Assembly (NCBI RefSeq): GCF_048569485.1 | Contig: NC_134358.1 | Coordinates: 550,556,097 to 550,620,096 of the forward strand | Direction of reading: 5' to 3' | From: Anomaloglossus baeobatrachus | Taxonomy: Eukaryota > Chordata > Amphibia > Anura > Aromobatidae | DNA length: 64,000 nt | Shown here: positions 20,566-32,914 of the stretch, one piece after another | Layout of the letters: every line of letters starts with the position of its first letter | Numbering within the stretch: the first letter of the stretch is position 1 | Program-made: the position numbers and the translations under genes | Notes under the pieces: generated by a model | Database searches by the model: none | What the model was told of the DNA's origin: nothing | What the model saw: only the letters and a program-made list of their open reading frames with translations

Positions 20566-21620
20566 TCACAAATGGGTGACAGCCGCCTGAAGGATGCGTC
20601 TGCCCAAGCTCGCATCTGCCGAAGCATGAGCATGCACTTGGTAGTGCTTCGAGAAGGTATGCAGGCTAGTCCAAGTGGCAGCCTGACAGACTTGTTGAGC
20701 CGTAGCCTGGTGCCTGAAAGCCCAAGAGGCACCGACAGCTCTGGTCGAGTGTGCCTTGATCCCCGGCGGGGGAGGCACCTGAGAACTATGGTAGGCGTCC
20801 GAAATGGTCAATCTAATCCAACGGGCCAAGGTTGGCTTAGAAGCAGAGAGGCCCTTGCGCCAACCTGTGGTTAGCACAAAAAGAGAAGTGCACCGCCTAA
20901 GAGCAGCGGTGCGAGACACATAGATCCGGAGCGCACGCACCAGATCCAGAGTATGCAGCGCTTTCTCAAAGCGATGAACAGGAGCCGGACAAAAGGAAGG
21001 TAGGGTAATGTCCTGGTTAAGGTGGAAAGGGGAGACCACCTTAGGAAGAAAATCCGGAGTCGGACGGAGAACCACCTTGTCTTGATGAAAAACTAAAAAA
21101 GGTGACTCCGAAGAGAGCGCGGCCAAATCAGAGACTCTCCTGAGGGAAGTTATGGCCATCAGAAAAACCACTTTCTGTGAAAGACGATGCAAAGAGACCT
21201 CCCTAAGAGGCTCAAAGGGGGGTTTCTGCAAAACCGTGAGAACTAAATTAAGGTCCCAGGGATCCAAGGGCCGCCGGTAAGGCGGAATGATGTGCAACGC
21301 GCCTTGCATGAAGGTGCGGACCTGAGCCAGCCGAGCGAGATGCTGCTGGAACAGAACTGACAGAGCTGAGACTTGTCCCTTGAGAGAGTTGAGGGACAGT
21401 CCTAGCTGCAGACCGGACTGTAAAAAAGACAGAAGGGTCGGCAAGGAGAATGGCCAAGGAGGATGGTCAGTAGAGCGACACCAGGACAGGAAAATTTTCC
21501 AAGTCCTGTGATAGATCTTAGCGGAGGAAGACTTATGGGCCCGAGTCATAGTGGAGATGACTTCAGGAGGGATACCAGAAGTCGTCAAGATCCAGGACTC
21601 AAGAGCCACGCCGTCAATTT
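20566..21620 (-). pseudogene. DIRS tyrosine recombinase region, copy A
   Basis: The encoded protein belongs to the tyrosine recombinases that insert the circular DNA form. Visible blocks are SLRRVSDLAAL (first catalytic Arg), AHSTRAVGASW (His-x-x-Arg) and TWTSLHTFSKHYQVH (Trp and the nucleophile Tyr). The frame stays open far upstream across the RT region, an overlap usual for the family. It is part of the fossil element. Confidence 0.85.
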
Positions 21621-23700
21621 GAGAGCCGCAGAATTCAGGCGGAAAAACGGACCTTGTGAGAGTAGGTCTGGACGGTCCGGGAGATGCCACGGCATCTCTA
21701 CGGACAGATGGAGCAGGTCTGGATACCAAGCTCGCCTGGGCCAGTCCGGTGCAATGAGGATGACTCGACAGCCCTCCGTTCGGATCTTGCGCAGAACTCT
21801 GGGCAAGAGAGCTAGAGGGGGAGACACGTAGGACAGACGAAACTGGGACCAGTCTTGAACCAGTGCGTCCGCGGCGAATGCCTGAGGGTCGTGGGAGTGA
21901 GCCACGTAAACGGGAACCTTGTTGTTGTGACGGGATGCCATTAGGTCCACGTCCGGAGTGCCCCATTTGCGGCAGATTGACTGAAACACTGCCGGGTGCA
22001 GGGACCACTCGCCACCGTCCACGGTTTGACGGCTGAGATAATCTGCCTCCCAGTTTTCCATGCCTGGGATGTGGACTGCTGATATGGTGGACTTGGAGTC
22101 CTCCGCCCATTGAAGGACGCGTTGTACTTCCAACATCGCCAGGCGGCTGCGTGTCCCGCCTTGGTGATTGATGTAGGCAACCGCTGTCGCGTTGTCTGAC
22201 TGGACTCGAATGTGCCTGCCCGCCAACAGGTGGTGAAAAGCTAGGAGAGCTAGAAGCACGGCTCTGGTTTCCAGCACATTGATTGAAAAGGCTGACTCGG
22301 ACGGAGTCCAAGTGCCCTGCGCTCTGTGGTGGAGATATACCGCTCCCCAGCCGGATAGACTGGCATCCGTGGTGAGAATCACCCAGGACGGGGCCAGGAA
22401 GGAGCGCCACTGGGACAGGGAGAGGGGCCGAAGCCACCACTGAAGAGAGCTCCTGGTTTGTGGCGACAGAGCCACTAACCTGTGTAAGGAGGAAGGCCGC
22501 TTGTCCCAACAGCGGAGAATGTTCAGCTGTAGGGGGCACAGATGGAACTGGGCAAAGGGAACAGCCTCCATGGACGCCACCATTTGACCCAGCACCTGCA
22601 TCAGACGCCTGAGGGTATAACGGCGGGGCCTCAGCAGAGAGCGCACCGCCAGATGGAGGGACTGCTGTTTGACTAAGGGCAACTTCACAAGTGCCGTCAA
22701 GGTCTCGAACTGCATCCCTAGGTACGTGAGACTCTGGGTCGGAGTCAGAGTGGATTTGGGCAGATTGACCAGCCACCCGAATTGAGCTAGGGTGGAGAGA
22801 GTGAGCGAGACACTCCGCTGACAGTCTGCGCTGGATGAAGCCTTGACTAGAAGGTCGTCCAGGTAAGGAATCACTGCCAACCCCTGGAGGTGCAGAACTG
22901 CAATCACTGCTGCCATGACCTTGGTGAATACCCGAGGGGCCGTGGACAACCCGAAGGGGAGAGCCACGAATTGGAAGTGATCTTCTCCTACTGCAAAACG
23001 TAGCCAACGCTGGTGTGACACTGCAATTGGCACATGCAGATAGGCATCTCTGATGTCGATGGATGCCAGGAAATCCCCTTGGGACATAGAGGCAATGACT
23101 GATCGCAGAGACTCCATGCGAAAGCGCCGCACCTGAACATGCTTGTCGAGAAGCTTCAGATCCAGGATGAGCCGGAAGGTACAGTCCTTTTTGGGAACTA
23201 GGAAGAGATTTGAGTAGAAACCTCTGAACCGTTCCCGAGCGGGAACTGGTACAATTACTCCATTGGCCTGTAAGGCTGCCACGGCCTGTGAGAAGGCGGT
23301 GGCCATGGAGCAGGGGGGAGTTGAGAGAAAAAACCTGTTTGGCGGACTGGAAGAGAATTCTATCTTGTAGCCGTGGGAGATGATATCTCTCACCCACTAA
23401 TCGGAGACGTGTTGAAACCAAGCGTCGCCAAAGTGGGAGAGCCTGCCACCGACTAAGGACGTTGCTGGAGCGGGCAGATAATCACGAGGAGGCTGCCTTA
23501 GTGGCAGCAGCTCCTGCGGTCTTCTGTGGACGCGCTTTTGTGCGCCAGTTGGATTTCTGGTCCTTGGCTGAGTTAGCGGACGAGGCTGAGCGCTTAGAGG
23601 ACGACCAGTTGGAGGAACGAAAGGAGCGAAACCTCGACTGATTCCTACCCTGGACAGGTTTCCTGGCTTTAGTTTGAGGCATGGAAGTACTCTTCCCGCC
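21585..23700 (-). pseudogene. DIRS reverse transcriptase/RNase H region, copy A
   Basis: RT blocks LVPKKDCTFRLILDLK, DIRDAYLHVP, ALPFGLSTAPRVFTKVM and the catalytic AVIPYLDDLL are followed by RNase H blocks TTDASLSGWGAV, LETRAVLLAL and QSDNATAVAYINHQGG. A C-terminal domain with DVDLMASRHNNKVPVYV follows; in this family it is sometimes compared with DNA adenine methylases. Confidence 0.9.
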
Positions 23701-24926
23701 AGTAGCTTCCTTAATAATTTCATCCAGCTGTTCTCCGAACAGCCGGGACCCAGCAAAAGGGAGCCCAGCAAGGTACTTCTTTGAGGAAGCATCTGCCTTC
23801 CACTCTCGAAGCCACAAGATTCTGCGGATAGCGAGGGAATTAGCCGAAGCCACCGCAGTGCGGTGAGAAGCCTCCAGCATGGCAGACATGGCATAGGATG
23901 AAAAGGCCGAAGCTTGGGAAGTTAAGGCATCCATTTCGGGCATAGATTCCCAGGTGAGGGAATGCATCTCCTCTAGAGAAGCAGAGATGGCCTTGAGAGC
24001 CCACACTGCTGCAAAAGTCGGAGAAAACGCGGCCCCTGCCGCTTCATACACGGATTTGGCCAGAAGGTCAACCTGGCGGTCAGTGGGATCCTTAAGGGAA
24101 GTGCCATCAGCCACCGACACAACGGTCCGGGCTGAGAGTCTAGACACCGGAGGGGGTCCACCTTTGGTGAGTGAGCCCACTCCTTGACCACCTCAGGTGG
24201 AAAGGGAAAACGGTCATCAGAACCACGCTTTGGGAAGCGCTTGTCAGGACAGGCCCTGGGCTTGGTCACAGCGGCCTGAAAACTGGAGTGGTTAAAGAAC
24301 ACACTCTTTGCTCTCTTAGGCAAGGTAAACTGGTGCTTTTCTGCCAGAGAGGGTTGCTCCTCTGATACTGGCGGATTGAGATCCAGTACAGAATAAATAG
24401 AAGCAATCAAGTCACTAAGATCTGAGTCACTTTCGGACAGATCAATGGGACACATGGAGTTAGCCTCCGAGCCCCCTGTAAAGGCATCCTCCTCATCCAG
24501 CGAGTCAGCGTCTGAATCAGAGCCGCGGGACGAGGAAGGAGAGGGAACCCTGCGTCTCTTCTTAGGAGGACGGGGTCTGGGCCCTGATGATGAATCCTCT
24601 GTGAGCTCCGGTCCTGAGAGACCCCTAGCAGCGGAGGCACCCTGTGAAGGGGGCTGATGCATATTCATCAGAGTCCTGGACAGAAGTCCCATGGACTCAG
24701 CAAAAGACTGGGAGATAGACCTAGAAAAGGATTCTACCCAAGCCGGGGGTTCAGCCACAGGAGCAGGAGCAGCCTGAGAAACCACTGGGGGTGAGACTCC
24801 AGGCTGTGGCACCGCCAAGTTAGAGCAGGCATCACAATGTGGGAAGGTGCTCGGTTCGGGCAGCAGGAGCTTACATGCAGCGCATACAGCATAAAGCTTT
24901 GGGGCCTTGCTCCTTGTGTGAGACAT
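23482..24926 (-). pseudogene. DIRS gag-like region, copy A
   Basis: Begins MSHTRSKAPKLYAV and carries an N-terminal C-x2-C-x12-C-x2-C motif typical of a small zinc-binding knuckle. This is followed by an acidic/serine-rich middle and a basic, serine-rich C-terminus. It corresponds to the gag position of DIRS elements. It is broken about once. Confidence 0.75.
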
Positions 24927-25985
24927 GCTGCTGGAGTGGGGGCTCTGCCAGAGAATGAACCCCAGAGGGTATATACAGAGGTCCACAACCGGAGACCGGT
25001 TGTGGCTTACCAGACCGCTGGAGCGGTGTTGTGTGCCCTCCAGATCCCGAAGCCCGGACCCCCAAGCACAGCACCTCAGCAGAGATGCTGCAGACCAGTG
25101 CTGCAATGACTGATCGCAGAGAGAACGCTGAGAAAATGGCCGCCGGAGCGAAGAGAGGGGGCGGGACTTGCTTGAGGAGCGGGATCTGGAGGACCATAGA
25201 GACCTACAGGGGAGGGGACACACACTGCAGTGGGGAGTGTCCCTCCCCTGTATAGAACGGCCGCCGGGAGGAGCCGAGCCTGTCCCTCTGCATGAGTGAC
25301 ATGCGAGGGCAGTGAAACAGAAACTAGGCCTCCGGCGAAGCCGGGGCCTAAATTTGAGCGGCGCGGCCGATGCACAGGCACCATCGGCGCGGTTCTCAGG
25401 CGACAGCTAGAGAACCCGCCGGAAATGTCAGTGAACACAATAAGCACACTCTACCCCAACAATAAAGTACAGGGACCCCGAAATATAAACGTCTCAGGTA
25501 CTTAGCTGCTGAGACGCAGGGCCAAGTCCCTGGGGATGAGTGCTCTGGTCCAGCAGGGTCCTGAAGGGCTGCGGATGGAGACCGGTCTCCTGCCAAGCAT
25601 GGAGACCGTGCTGGCTCCCACTTCAAGCCAGAGCCCAGGAGGGATGGTGAAGGAGCACGGCATGTAAGGCTCCAGCCTTGGAATCAACCTTACAACACCG
25701 CCGACACAGTGGGGTGAGAAGGGACATGCCGGGGGTCCAGACGTGGACCCCACTCTTCAATCTCGTTCCAAAAGGAAAAAATCATATGAGAATGCATGTG
25801 TGGATGTATGCCTCCTGAACACAAAGCGATAAACTGGCTGGGTCTGCTCACCAGGGGGTGTATAAGCTCAGGGGGAGGAGCTACACTTTTAAGTGTAGTA
25901 CTTTCTGTGTCCTCCGGAGGTAGAAGCTAAACACCCATGGTCTGGGTCTCCCAAAGGAATGATAAAGAAACAGTTATTTAAATAT

Positions 25986-26901
25986 TTAAAGGGAACCTGT
26001 CAGCAGAAATTTCGCAATAAACCTAAAAGATTCCCCCTCTGCAGCTCCTGGGCTGCATTCTGGAAAGGTTCCTGTTGCTATTCTGCCCCCTTTGAGACCT
26101 AAATAAATACTTTATAAAGTCTTACCTTTTGGTATGCAAATGTTTTTTATGGTCACGGGGTGGGCTGTCTTGCGTCCGTTATTCGCCCTCCTACTGCTGT
26201 ACGTCATCCCCCATTGCTCATTTCCATATCATACCTGAGGACGCCGCCCATTGCTCCCGAGGTCTCGCGTATGCCCAGTGGCACTATCGTGGGACAGCAC
26301 TGTGTAAAGCGTGACTGCTGGTGAGTTGATTGCGCAGGTGCAAGATTATGGGCAGCGCTGTGATTGTCATCAACAGCGTCATCCAAGTACCCGCCCATAA
26401 TCTCGTGCCCGCGGTAATAGGTGACGTGGATGATATGGCCAGCGCTAGCGTATAACAGTGGAGGCAGAGGGAAAAGCGCGGGCACGACATTATGGGCGGG
26501 TACTTGGATGACGCTGCTGATGACAATCACAGCGCCGCCCATAATCTCGCGCCTGCGCAATCAACTCACCAGCAGTCACGCTTTACACAGTGCTGTCCCG
26601 CGATAGTGCCACTGGGCATGCGCGAGACGTCGGGAGCACTGGGTGGCGTCCTCAGGTATAGAAATGAGCAATGGGGGACGGCGTAAAGCGGCAGGAGGGG
26701 GAATAACGGACACAAGACAGCCCACCCCCGTGACCATAAAAAAAGATTTCCATACAAAAAGGTAAGACTTTATAAAGTATTTATTTAGGTCTCAAAGGGG
26801 GCACAATAGCAAGAGGAACCTTTCTAGAATGCAGCCCAGGAGCTGCAGAGGGGGAATCTTTTAGGTTTATTATGAAATTTCTGGTGACAGGTTCCCTTTA
26901 A
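25986..26901. mobile_element. Large T2-type fold-back MITE
   Basis: TTAA-bordered (25986-25989 and 26898-26901) with ends TTAAAGGGAACCTGTCAGC and TTAAAGGGAACCTGTCACC. Almost the whole 916 bp is one palindrome centred near 26440: 'tgtcttgcgtccgttattc' on the left is mirrored by gaataacggacacaagaca on the right. The open frames on both strands are mirror images of each other and are not genes. Confidence 0.75.
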
Positions 26902-27046
26902 AGGATGACACAACGAACAGAAGTAAAAAATGCAACGTAAAAATGCAATTAAAAAAAAAAGAAAAGAAAAAAAAAAAAGATGGTGCTGAAATTCTGCAGT
27001 GTCAAAAACTCAATGGATACTGATCGTGGGAACATAGCTTTAGTGT

Positions 27047-27140
27047 TTTACTATATGAGACTAATGTATGCAGCAGTAGGTTTTTGTTGTTTTTTTTTTT
27101 AAATGGGTGATTTAATATGTGTATCCATAGACACATCACT
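27047..27140. other. Short gap with no feature
   Basis: T-rich spacer between the split MITE and the Tc1 fragment. Nothing recognised. Confidence 0.3.
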
Positions 27141-27852
27141 GTCCTAGTCAAAAGTTTTAGGCAGGTAAAGAAAAGAACATGCTGCAAAGTAACAATGGTT
27201 TTAAACAATAATAAAAAAAAGTGTTAAGAGTTAATTTTATCAAATATCGAAATGCAAACTGAATGGACAAAAGAGAAATCTAAATCCCATCTAGATTTGA
27301 TGGTCGCCCTTCATCAGTTCTGCTAGTTACACTTGTCACTTGCAGAAAGTGAGGAATTTTGGAGGATTAAAGTCAGGTGTCTCAGAATCCAATTATATCA
27401 AACAGGAGATAATGATCATTTTCATATGTAGGTTGTAACAGTCATTAACTGAAACAGAAACAGTTGTGTAGGAGGCGTAAAACTGGGTGAGGATCATATA
27501 AACTCTGCTACAAAGGATGTGGAAACGTTTCACTGGTCATATACTGTCGCAAAACTGAGCACAGCAACAATACACAAGGTAGTTATAGTTATACTTCATC
27601 AGACAGGTGTCTCCCAGGCAGAGATTTTACAGGAGACTGGGGTTTAGAGATGTGCTATTCAAGCGCTTTTGGACAAACACCAAGAAATGGGTAACGTTGA
27701 GGATCATATGCACAGTGGTCGGTCAATCAAACTTAGTGCAGATGAAAGAACATCATGATTACTTTCTTTCGAAATTAGAAGACGTGCAGCAGTGCCATCA
27801 GCTCAGAACTGGCAGCGAAGAGTGGAATTGGCTGCACCCATCTACTGTTCCT
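27141..27852 (+). pseudogene. 5' part of a Tc1-like transposon
   Basis: The left terminus 'gtcctagtcaaaagttttag' followed by gcaggtaaag matches the end of a common vertebrate Tc1-like transposon. The untranslated leader (ggagataatgatcattttca, 'aaacagaaacagttgtgtag') and the start of the transposase follow: 'acacaaggtagttatagtta', then 'ggagactggggtttagagat' of the helix-turn-helix region, with 'tgccatcagctcagaactgg' further on. The match stops at about 27852, so the catalytic domain and right end are missing. Frameshifts and stops are present; the copy is dead and old. Confidence 0.7.
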
Positions 27853-28342
27853 TATCAAATACATTTAAGTTTGTGAGTGAAAAGTGAGATGTGAAAAAGT
27901 TCATGGGATATGAAGTCACTGTGGGTAATCAGTAGTTGTTTAATAAGAGTGTCCTATTCACAGGATGTGTCTTAATTAGACCTTCTCTAGTATTCCAGCA
28001 CAAACTATTTACTTAAAAAGAAGGGAATTTTGTTACTTACCGTAAATTCCTTTTCTTCTAGCTCCTATTGGGAGACCCAGACGATTGGGTGTATAGCACT
28101 GCCTCCGGAGGCCACACAAAGCATTACACTAAAAAGTGTAAGGCCCCTCCCCTTCTGGCTATACACCCCCAGTGGGATCACTGGCTCACCAGTTTTAGTG
28201 CAAAAGCAAGAAGGAGGAAAGCCAAGAACTGGTTTAAACAAATTCACTCCGAAGTAACATCGGAGAACTGAAAACCATTCAACATGAACAACATGTGTAC
28301 CCGAAAAACAACCAAAAATCCCGAAGGACAACAGGGCGGGTG

Positions 28343-28440
28343 CTGGGTCTCCCAATAGGAGCTAGAAGAAAAGGAATTTACGGTAAGTAACAAAATTCCC
28401 TTCTTCTTCGGCGCTCCATTGGGAGACCCAGACGATTGGG
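28343..28440 (-). repeat. DIRS internal complementary region, copy B
   Basis: Reverse complement of the left outer end (to about 28403) fused to the reverse complement of the right outer end ('cggcgctccattgggagacc'). Together with the left inverted repeat it forms a near-perfect stem of about 60 bp. Confidence 0.88.
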
Positions 28441-28508
28441 ACGTCCAAAAGCTGTCCCTGGGTGGGTAAAGAAATACCTCATGTTAGAGCTGCAAAGACA
28501 GCCCTCCC

Positions 28509-29560
28509 CTACGGGGAGGCAACTGCCGCCTGCAGGACTCTTCTACCTAGGCTGGCGTCCGCCGAAGCATAGGTATGCACCTGATAATGTTTGGTGAAAG
28601 TGTGCAGACTCGACCAGGTAGCTGCCTGGCACACCTGTTGAGCCGTAGCCTGGTGCCGTAATGCCCAGGACGCACCCACGGCTCTGGTAGAATGGGCCTT
28701 CAGCCCTGATGGAACCGGAAGCCCAGCAGAACGGTAGGCTTCAAGAATTGGTTCTTTGATCCATCGAGCCAGGGTGGCTTTGGAAGCCTGCGACCCTTTG
28801 CGCTTACCAGCGACAAGGACAAAGAGTGCATCCGAGCGGCGCAGGGGCGCCGTGCGGGAAATGTAGATTCTGAGTGCTCTCACCAGATCCAACAAATGTA
28901 AATCCTTTTCATACCGATGAACTGCATGCGGATAAAAGGAAGGCAAGGAGATATCCTGATTAAGATGAAAAGAGGATACCACCTTAGGGAGAAACTCCTG
29001 AATGGGACGCAGCACTACCTTGTCCTGGTGGAACACCAGGAAAGGAGCTTTGGATGACAGCGCTGCTAGTTCAGACACTCTCCGAAGAGACGTGACCGCT
29101 ACCAGAAAGGCCACTTTCTGTGAGAGTCGAGAAAGTGACACATCCCTCAGAGGCTCGAAGGGCGGCTTCTGGAGAGTAACAAGGACCTTGTTTAGATCCC
29201 ACGGATCTAACGGCCGCCTGTACGGAGGTACGATATGACAAACCCCCTGCAGGAACGTGCGCACCTGAGAAAGTCGTGCTAGACGCTTCTGAAAAAACAC
29301 GGATAGTGCCGAGACTTGCCCTTTAAGGGAGCCGAGCGACAAGCCCTTTTCCAACCCAGATTGCAGGAAGGAAAGAAAGACAGGTAACGCGAATGGCCAG
29401 GGAGATACTCCTTGTGCAGAGCACCAGGATAAGAAAATCTTCCACGTTCTGTGGTAGATCTTAGCAGAAGTGGACTTCCTAGCCTGTCTCATGGTGGCAA
29501 CGACCCCTTGGGATAATCCTGAAGACGCTAGGATCCAGGACTCAATGGCCACAGTCAGGT
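28509..29560 (-). pseudogene. DIRS tyrosine recombinase region, copy B
   Basis: Encodes SAKIYHRTWKIFLSWC in the N-terminal core-binding part, then SLRRVSELAAL, AHSTRAVGASW and WSSLHTFTKHYQVH, the R, H-x-x-R, W and Y of the catalytic site. Its C-terminus ends ...LGRRVLQAAVASP shortly before the internal complementary region. Confidence 0.87.
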
Positions 29561-31600
29561 TCAGGGCCGCAGAATTCCGATGGAAAAACGGCCCTTGGGA
29601 CAGTAAGTCTGGACGGTCTGGTAGTGCCCACGGTTGTCCGACCGTGAGATGCCACAGATCCGGGTACCACGACCTCCTCGGCCAGTCTGGGGCGACTAGT
29701 ATGACGCGGCCGCAATCGGATCTGATCTTGCGTAACACTCTGGGCAAGAGTGCCAGAGGTGGAAACACATAAGGGAGCCGGAACTGCGACCAATCTTGCA
29801 CTAAGGCGTCTGCCGCCAGAGCTCTTTGATCGCGAGACCGCGCTATGAAGGTCGGGACCTTGTTGTTGTGCCGAGACGCCATTAGGTCGACGTCCGGCAC
29901 CCCCCAGCGGCGGCAGATTTCCTGAAACACGTCCGGGTGAAGGGACCATTCCCCTGCGTCCATGCCCTGGCGACTGAGGAAGTCTGCTTCCCAGTTTTCT
30001 ACGCCCGGGATGTGAACTGCTGATATGGTGGAAGCTCTTTCCTCTACCCACATGAGAATTCGCCTGACTTCCTGGAAGGCTTGCCGACTGCGTGTCCCTC
30101 CTTGGTGGTTGATGTATGCCACCGCTGTGGAGTTGTCCGACTGAATTCGGATCTGCTTTCCTTCCAGCCACTGCTGGAAGGCTAATAGGGCAAGATACAC
30201 TGCCCTGATTTCCAGAACATTGATCTGAAGGGTGGACTCCTGCTGAGTCCACGTCCCTTGAGCCCTGTGGTGGAGAAAAACTGCTCCCCACCCTGACAGA
30301 CTCGCGTCTGTCGTGACCACTGCCCAGGATGGGGGCAGGAATGATCTTCCCTGCGTTAATGAGGTGGGAAGGAGCCACCATAGCAGAGAATCCTTGGCCG
30401 TCTGAGAAAGGGAGACTTTCCTGTCTAGGGAAGTTGTCTTCCCGTCCCACTGGCGGAGAATGTCCCATTGAAGTGGACGCAGATGAAACTGCGCGAACGG
30501 GACTGCCTCCATTGCTGCCACCATCTTCCCTAGGAAGTGCATGAGGCGCCTTAAGGGGTGCGACTGACCCTGAAGGAGAGACTGCACCCCTGTCCGTAGA
30601 GACCGCTGCTTGTCCAGCGGAAGCTTCACTATCGCTGAGAGAGTATGAAACTCCATGCCAAGATACGTTAGTGATTGAGTCGGTGCCAGGTTTGACTTTG
30701 AAAAGTTGATGATCCACCCGAAAGTCTGGAGAGTCTCCAGCGCAACATTCAGGCTGTGTTGGCATGCCTCTTGAGAGGGTGCTTTGACAAGTAGATCGTC
30801 TAAGTAAGGGATCACCGAATGACCTTGAGAATGCAAGACTGCTACCACTGCCGCCATGACCTTGGTGAAAACCCGTGGGGCTGTCGCCAGACCAAATGGC
30901 AGAGCTACGAACTGGAGATGGTCGTCTCCTATCACGAAACGTAGGAAACGTTGGTGCTCTGTAGCAATCGGCACGTGGAGATAAGCATCTTTGATGTCTA
31001 TTGATGCAAGGAAATCTCCTTGAGACATTGAGGCAATGACAGAGCGGAGGGATTCCATCTGGAACCGCCTGGCGTTCACATGCTTGTTGAGCAGCTTTAG
31101 GTCCAGAACAGGACGGAACGAGCCGTCCTTTTTTTGGAACCACGAAGAGATTGGAGTAAAAACCTTGCCCTTGTTCCTGCAGAGGAACAGGGATCACCAC
31201 TCCTTCTGCTTTTAGTGAGCACACCGCCTGCAGAAGGGCATCTGCTCGGTCGGGATGTGGGGAGGTTCTGAAGAACCGAGGCGGAGGACGAGAACTGAAT
31301 TCTATCCTGTACCCGTGAGACAAAATGTCTGCTACCCACCGGTCTTTGACCTGTGGCAGCCATATGTCGCAAAAGCGGGAGAGCCTGCCACCGACCGAGG
31401 ATGCGGAGGGCTGAGGCCGAAAGTCATGAGGCAGCCGCCTTGGAAGCGGTTCCTCCGGTTGCTTTCTTGGGGCGTGACTGAGCCCGCCAGGAATCTGAGC
31501 TCCTTTGCTCCTTCTGAGTCCCTTTGGACGAGGAGAAATGGGTCTTGCTGGAGCCTCGAAAGGACCGAAACCTCGACTGCCACTTCCTCTGTTGAGGTTT
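29540..31600 (-). pseudogene. DIRS RT/RNase H region, copy B
   Basis: Holds DIKDAYLHVPI, ALPFGLATAPRVFTKVM, SVIPYLDDLL (RT), then TTDASLSGWGAVF, LEIRAVYLAL and IQSDNSTAVAYINHQGG (RNase H), and the C-terminal DVDLMASRHNNKVP and FPPLALLPRVL blocks. Part of a fossil with few breaks. Confidence 0.88.
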
Positions 31601-32914
31601 GCTTGATCTGGGCTGGGGTAAGGAGGAGTCTATACCCTTGGATTGCTTAATGATTTCAGCCAATTGTTCACCAAACAGTCTATCTACAGATAGCGGCAAG
31701 CTGGTTAAACATTTTTTGGAAGCAGAATCCGCTTTCCATTCCTTTAACCACAAGGCTCTGCGCAAGACAACAGAGTTGGCAGACGCAATTGAGGTACGGC
31801 TTGTAGAGTCCAGGACAGCGTTGATAGCGTAAGTCGCAAACGCAGACATTTGCGAGGTTAGGGACGCTACTCGCGGCACTGCTGGACATATGATAGAGTC
31901 CACCTGTGCCAGGCCAGCTGAAATAGCTTGGAGTGCCCACACGGCCGCGAATGCTGGAGCAAACGACGCGCCAATAGCTTCATAGACAGACTTTAACCAA
32001 AGGTCCATCTGTCTGTCATTGGCATCTTTAAGTGAAGCCCCATCTTCCACTGCAACTATGGATCTAGCTGCAAGCCTGGAGATTGGGGGATCCACCTTTG
32101 GACACTGGTTCCAGCGTTTGACCACGTCAGGGGGAAAGGGATAACGTGTATCCTTAAGACGTTTGGAGAAACGCTTATCTGGGTAGGCATGGTGTTTCTG
32201 GACTGATTCTCTGAAGTCAGCGTGGTCCAGAAAAGTACTCAGTTTAGGCTTGGGATACCTGAAATGGAACTTCTCCTGCTGTGCAGCTGCCTCCTCTGCA
32301 GAAGGGGCTGGGGGAGAAATATCCAACAGTCTATTGATGGCCGCTATAAGGTCATTTACCATGGCGTCACCATCAGGAATATCCAGATTGAGAGCGGTTT
32401 CAGGATTAGACTCCTGATCACCCTCCTCTGTCTCATCATGTAGAGACTCTTCTCGCTGAGACCCTGATCCGCGTGATGACGTGGGGGGTCTCTCCCAGCG
32501 AGCACGCTTAGGCTGCCTGGGACTGTCATCTGAATCAGAGCCGTCAGGCTGAGATGCCTGGGACCCCCTTGAAGCACTGATTAACTCCAACTGAGGGGGA
32601 CCGGGGAACATTGCCGCAGCAGTGTCCATGGACTGAGTAACTGGCCTGGCCTGCAAGGTCTCTAGGATTTTTGTCATAGTGACAGACATCCTGTCAGCAA
32701 AAACAGCAAACTCTGTCCCCGTCACCGGGACAGGGTTCACCGGCGACTCTGCCTGGGCCACTACCACCATAGGCTCCGGCTGACGAAGTGGCACAGGGAC
32801 CGAACATTGCACACAATGGGGGTCATTGTAACCTGCCGGTAGATTAGCCCCACAAGCGGCACAAGCAGCGTTCACAGCCTGTGTCTTGGCACCCTTGCGT
32901 TTTGCAGATGACAT
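31424..32914 (-). pseudogene. DIRS gag-like region, copy B
   Basis: One open stretch of 496 codons, starting MSSAKRKGAKTQAV and ending in a Ser/Lys-rich tail ...GGTASKAAAS. It has the C-x2-C-x12-C-x2-C motif at residues 18-37, an acidic serine-rich middle (about 115-200) and a helical-looking core (about 270-390, 'RRALWLKEWKADSASKKCL'). Its 3' end overlaps the start of the RT region. The length matches the other gag copies here. Confidence 0.8.

Larger units (their letters stand above)
20091..25970 (-). mobile_element. DIRS retrotransposon, copy A ('gaccatggg' subfamily)
   Basis: A 5.9-kb DIRS-type element, coding on the minus strand. Parts: left inverted terminal repeat 20091-20263, internal complementary region 20400-20498, tyrosine recombinase about 20566-21620, RT/RNase H about 21585-23700, gag about 23482-24926, right inverted terminal repeat 25830-25970. 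The inverted ends share 'gtgtagctcctccccctgag'. No target duplication is seen, as expected of recombinase-driven insertion. It is the most divergent copy here in both ends and proteins. It is broken in about one or two places but otherwise full length, and of moderate age. Confidence 0.9.
19696..27046. mobile_element. MITE split by DIRS copy A and a T2 MITE
   Basis: The left end TTTAACGGTACGTGCCCAC (19696 on) and the right end 'gggaacatagctttagt' (to 27046) are, after reversal, similar: ACTAAAGCTATGTTCCCAC. This GTTCCCAC-type terminus is shared by a common frog MITE. Between its halves lie DIRS copy A and a T2 MITE. The left remnant is 19696-20090 and the right remnant 26902-27046. The link between the two halves is inferred from the matching ends only. 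Confidence 0.45.

Noticed and set aside
26204-26757. Similar open frames on both strands sharing TWMTLLMTITA
   Set aside because: The element is a palindrome, so both strands translate to the same words; not a gene.
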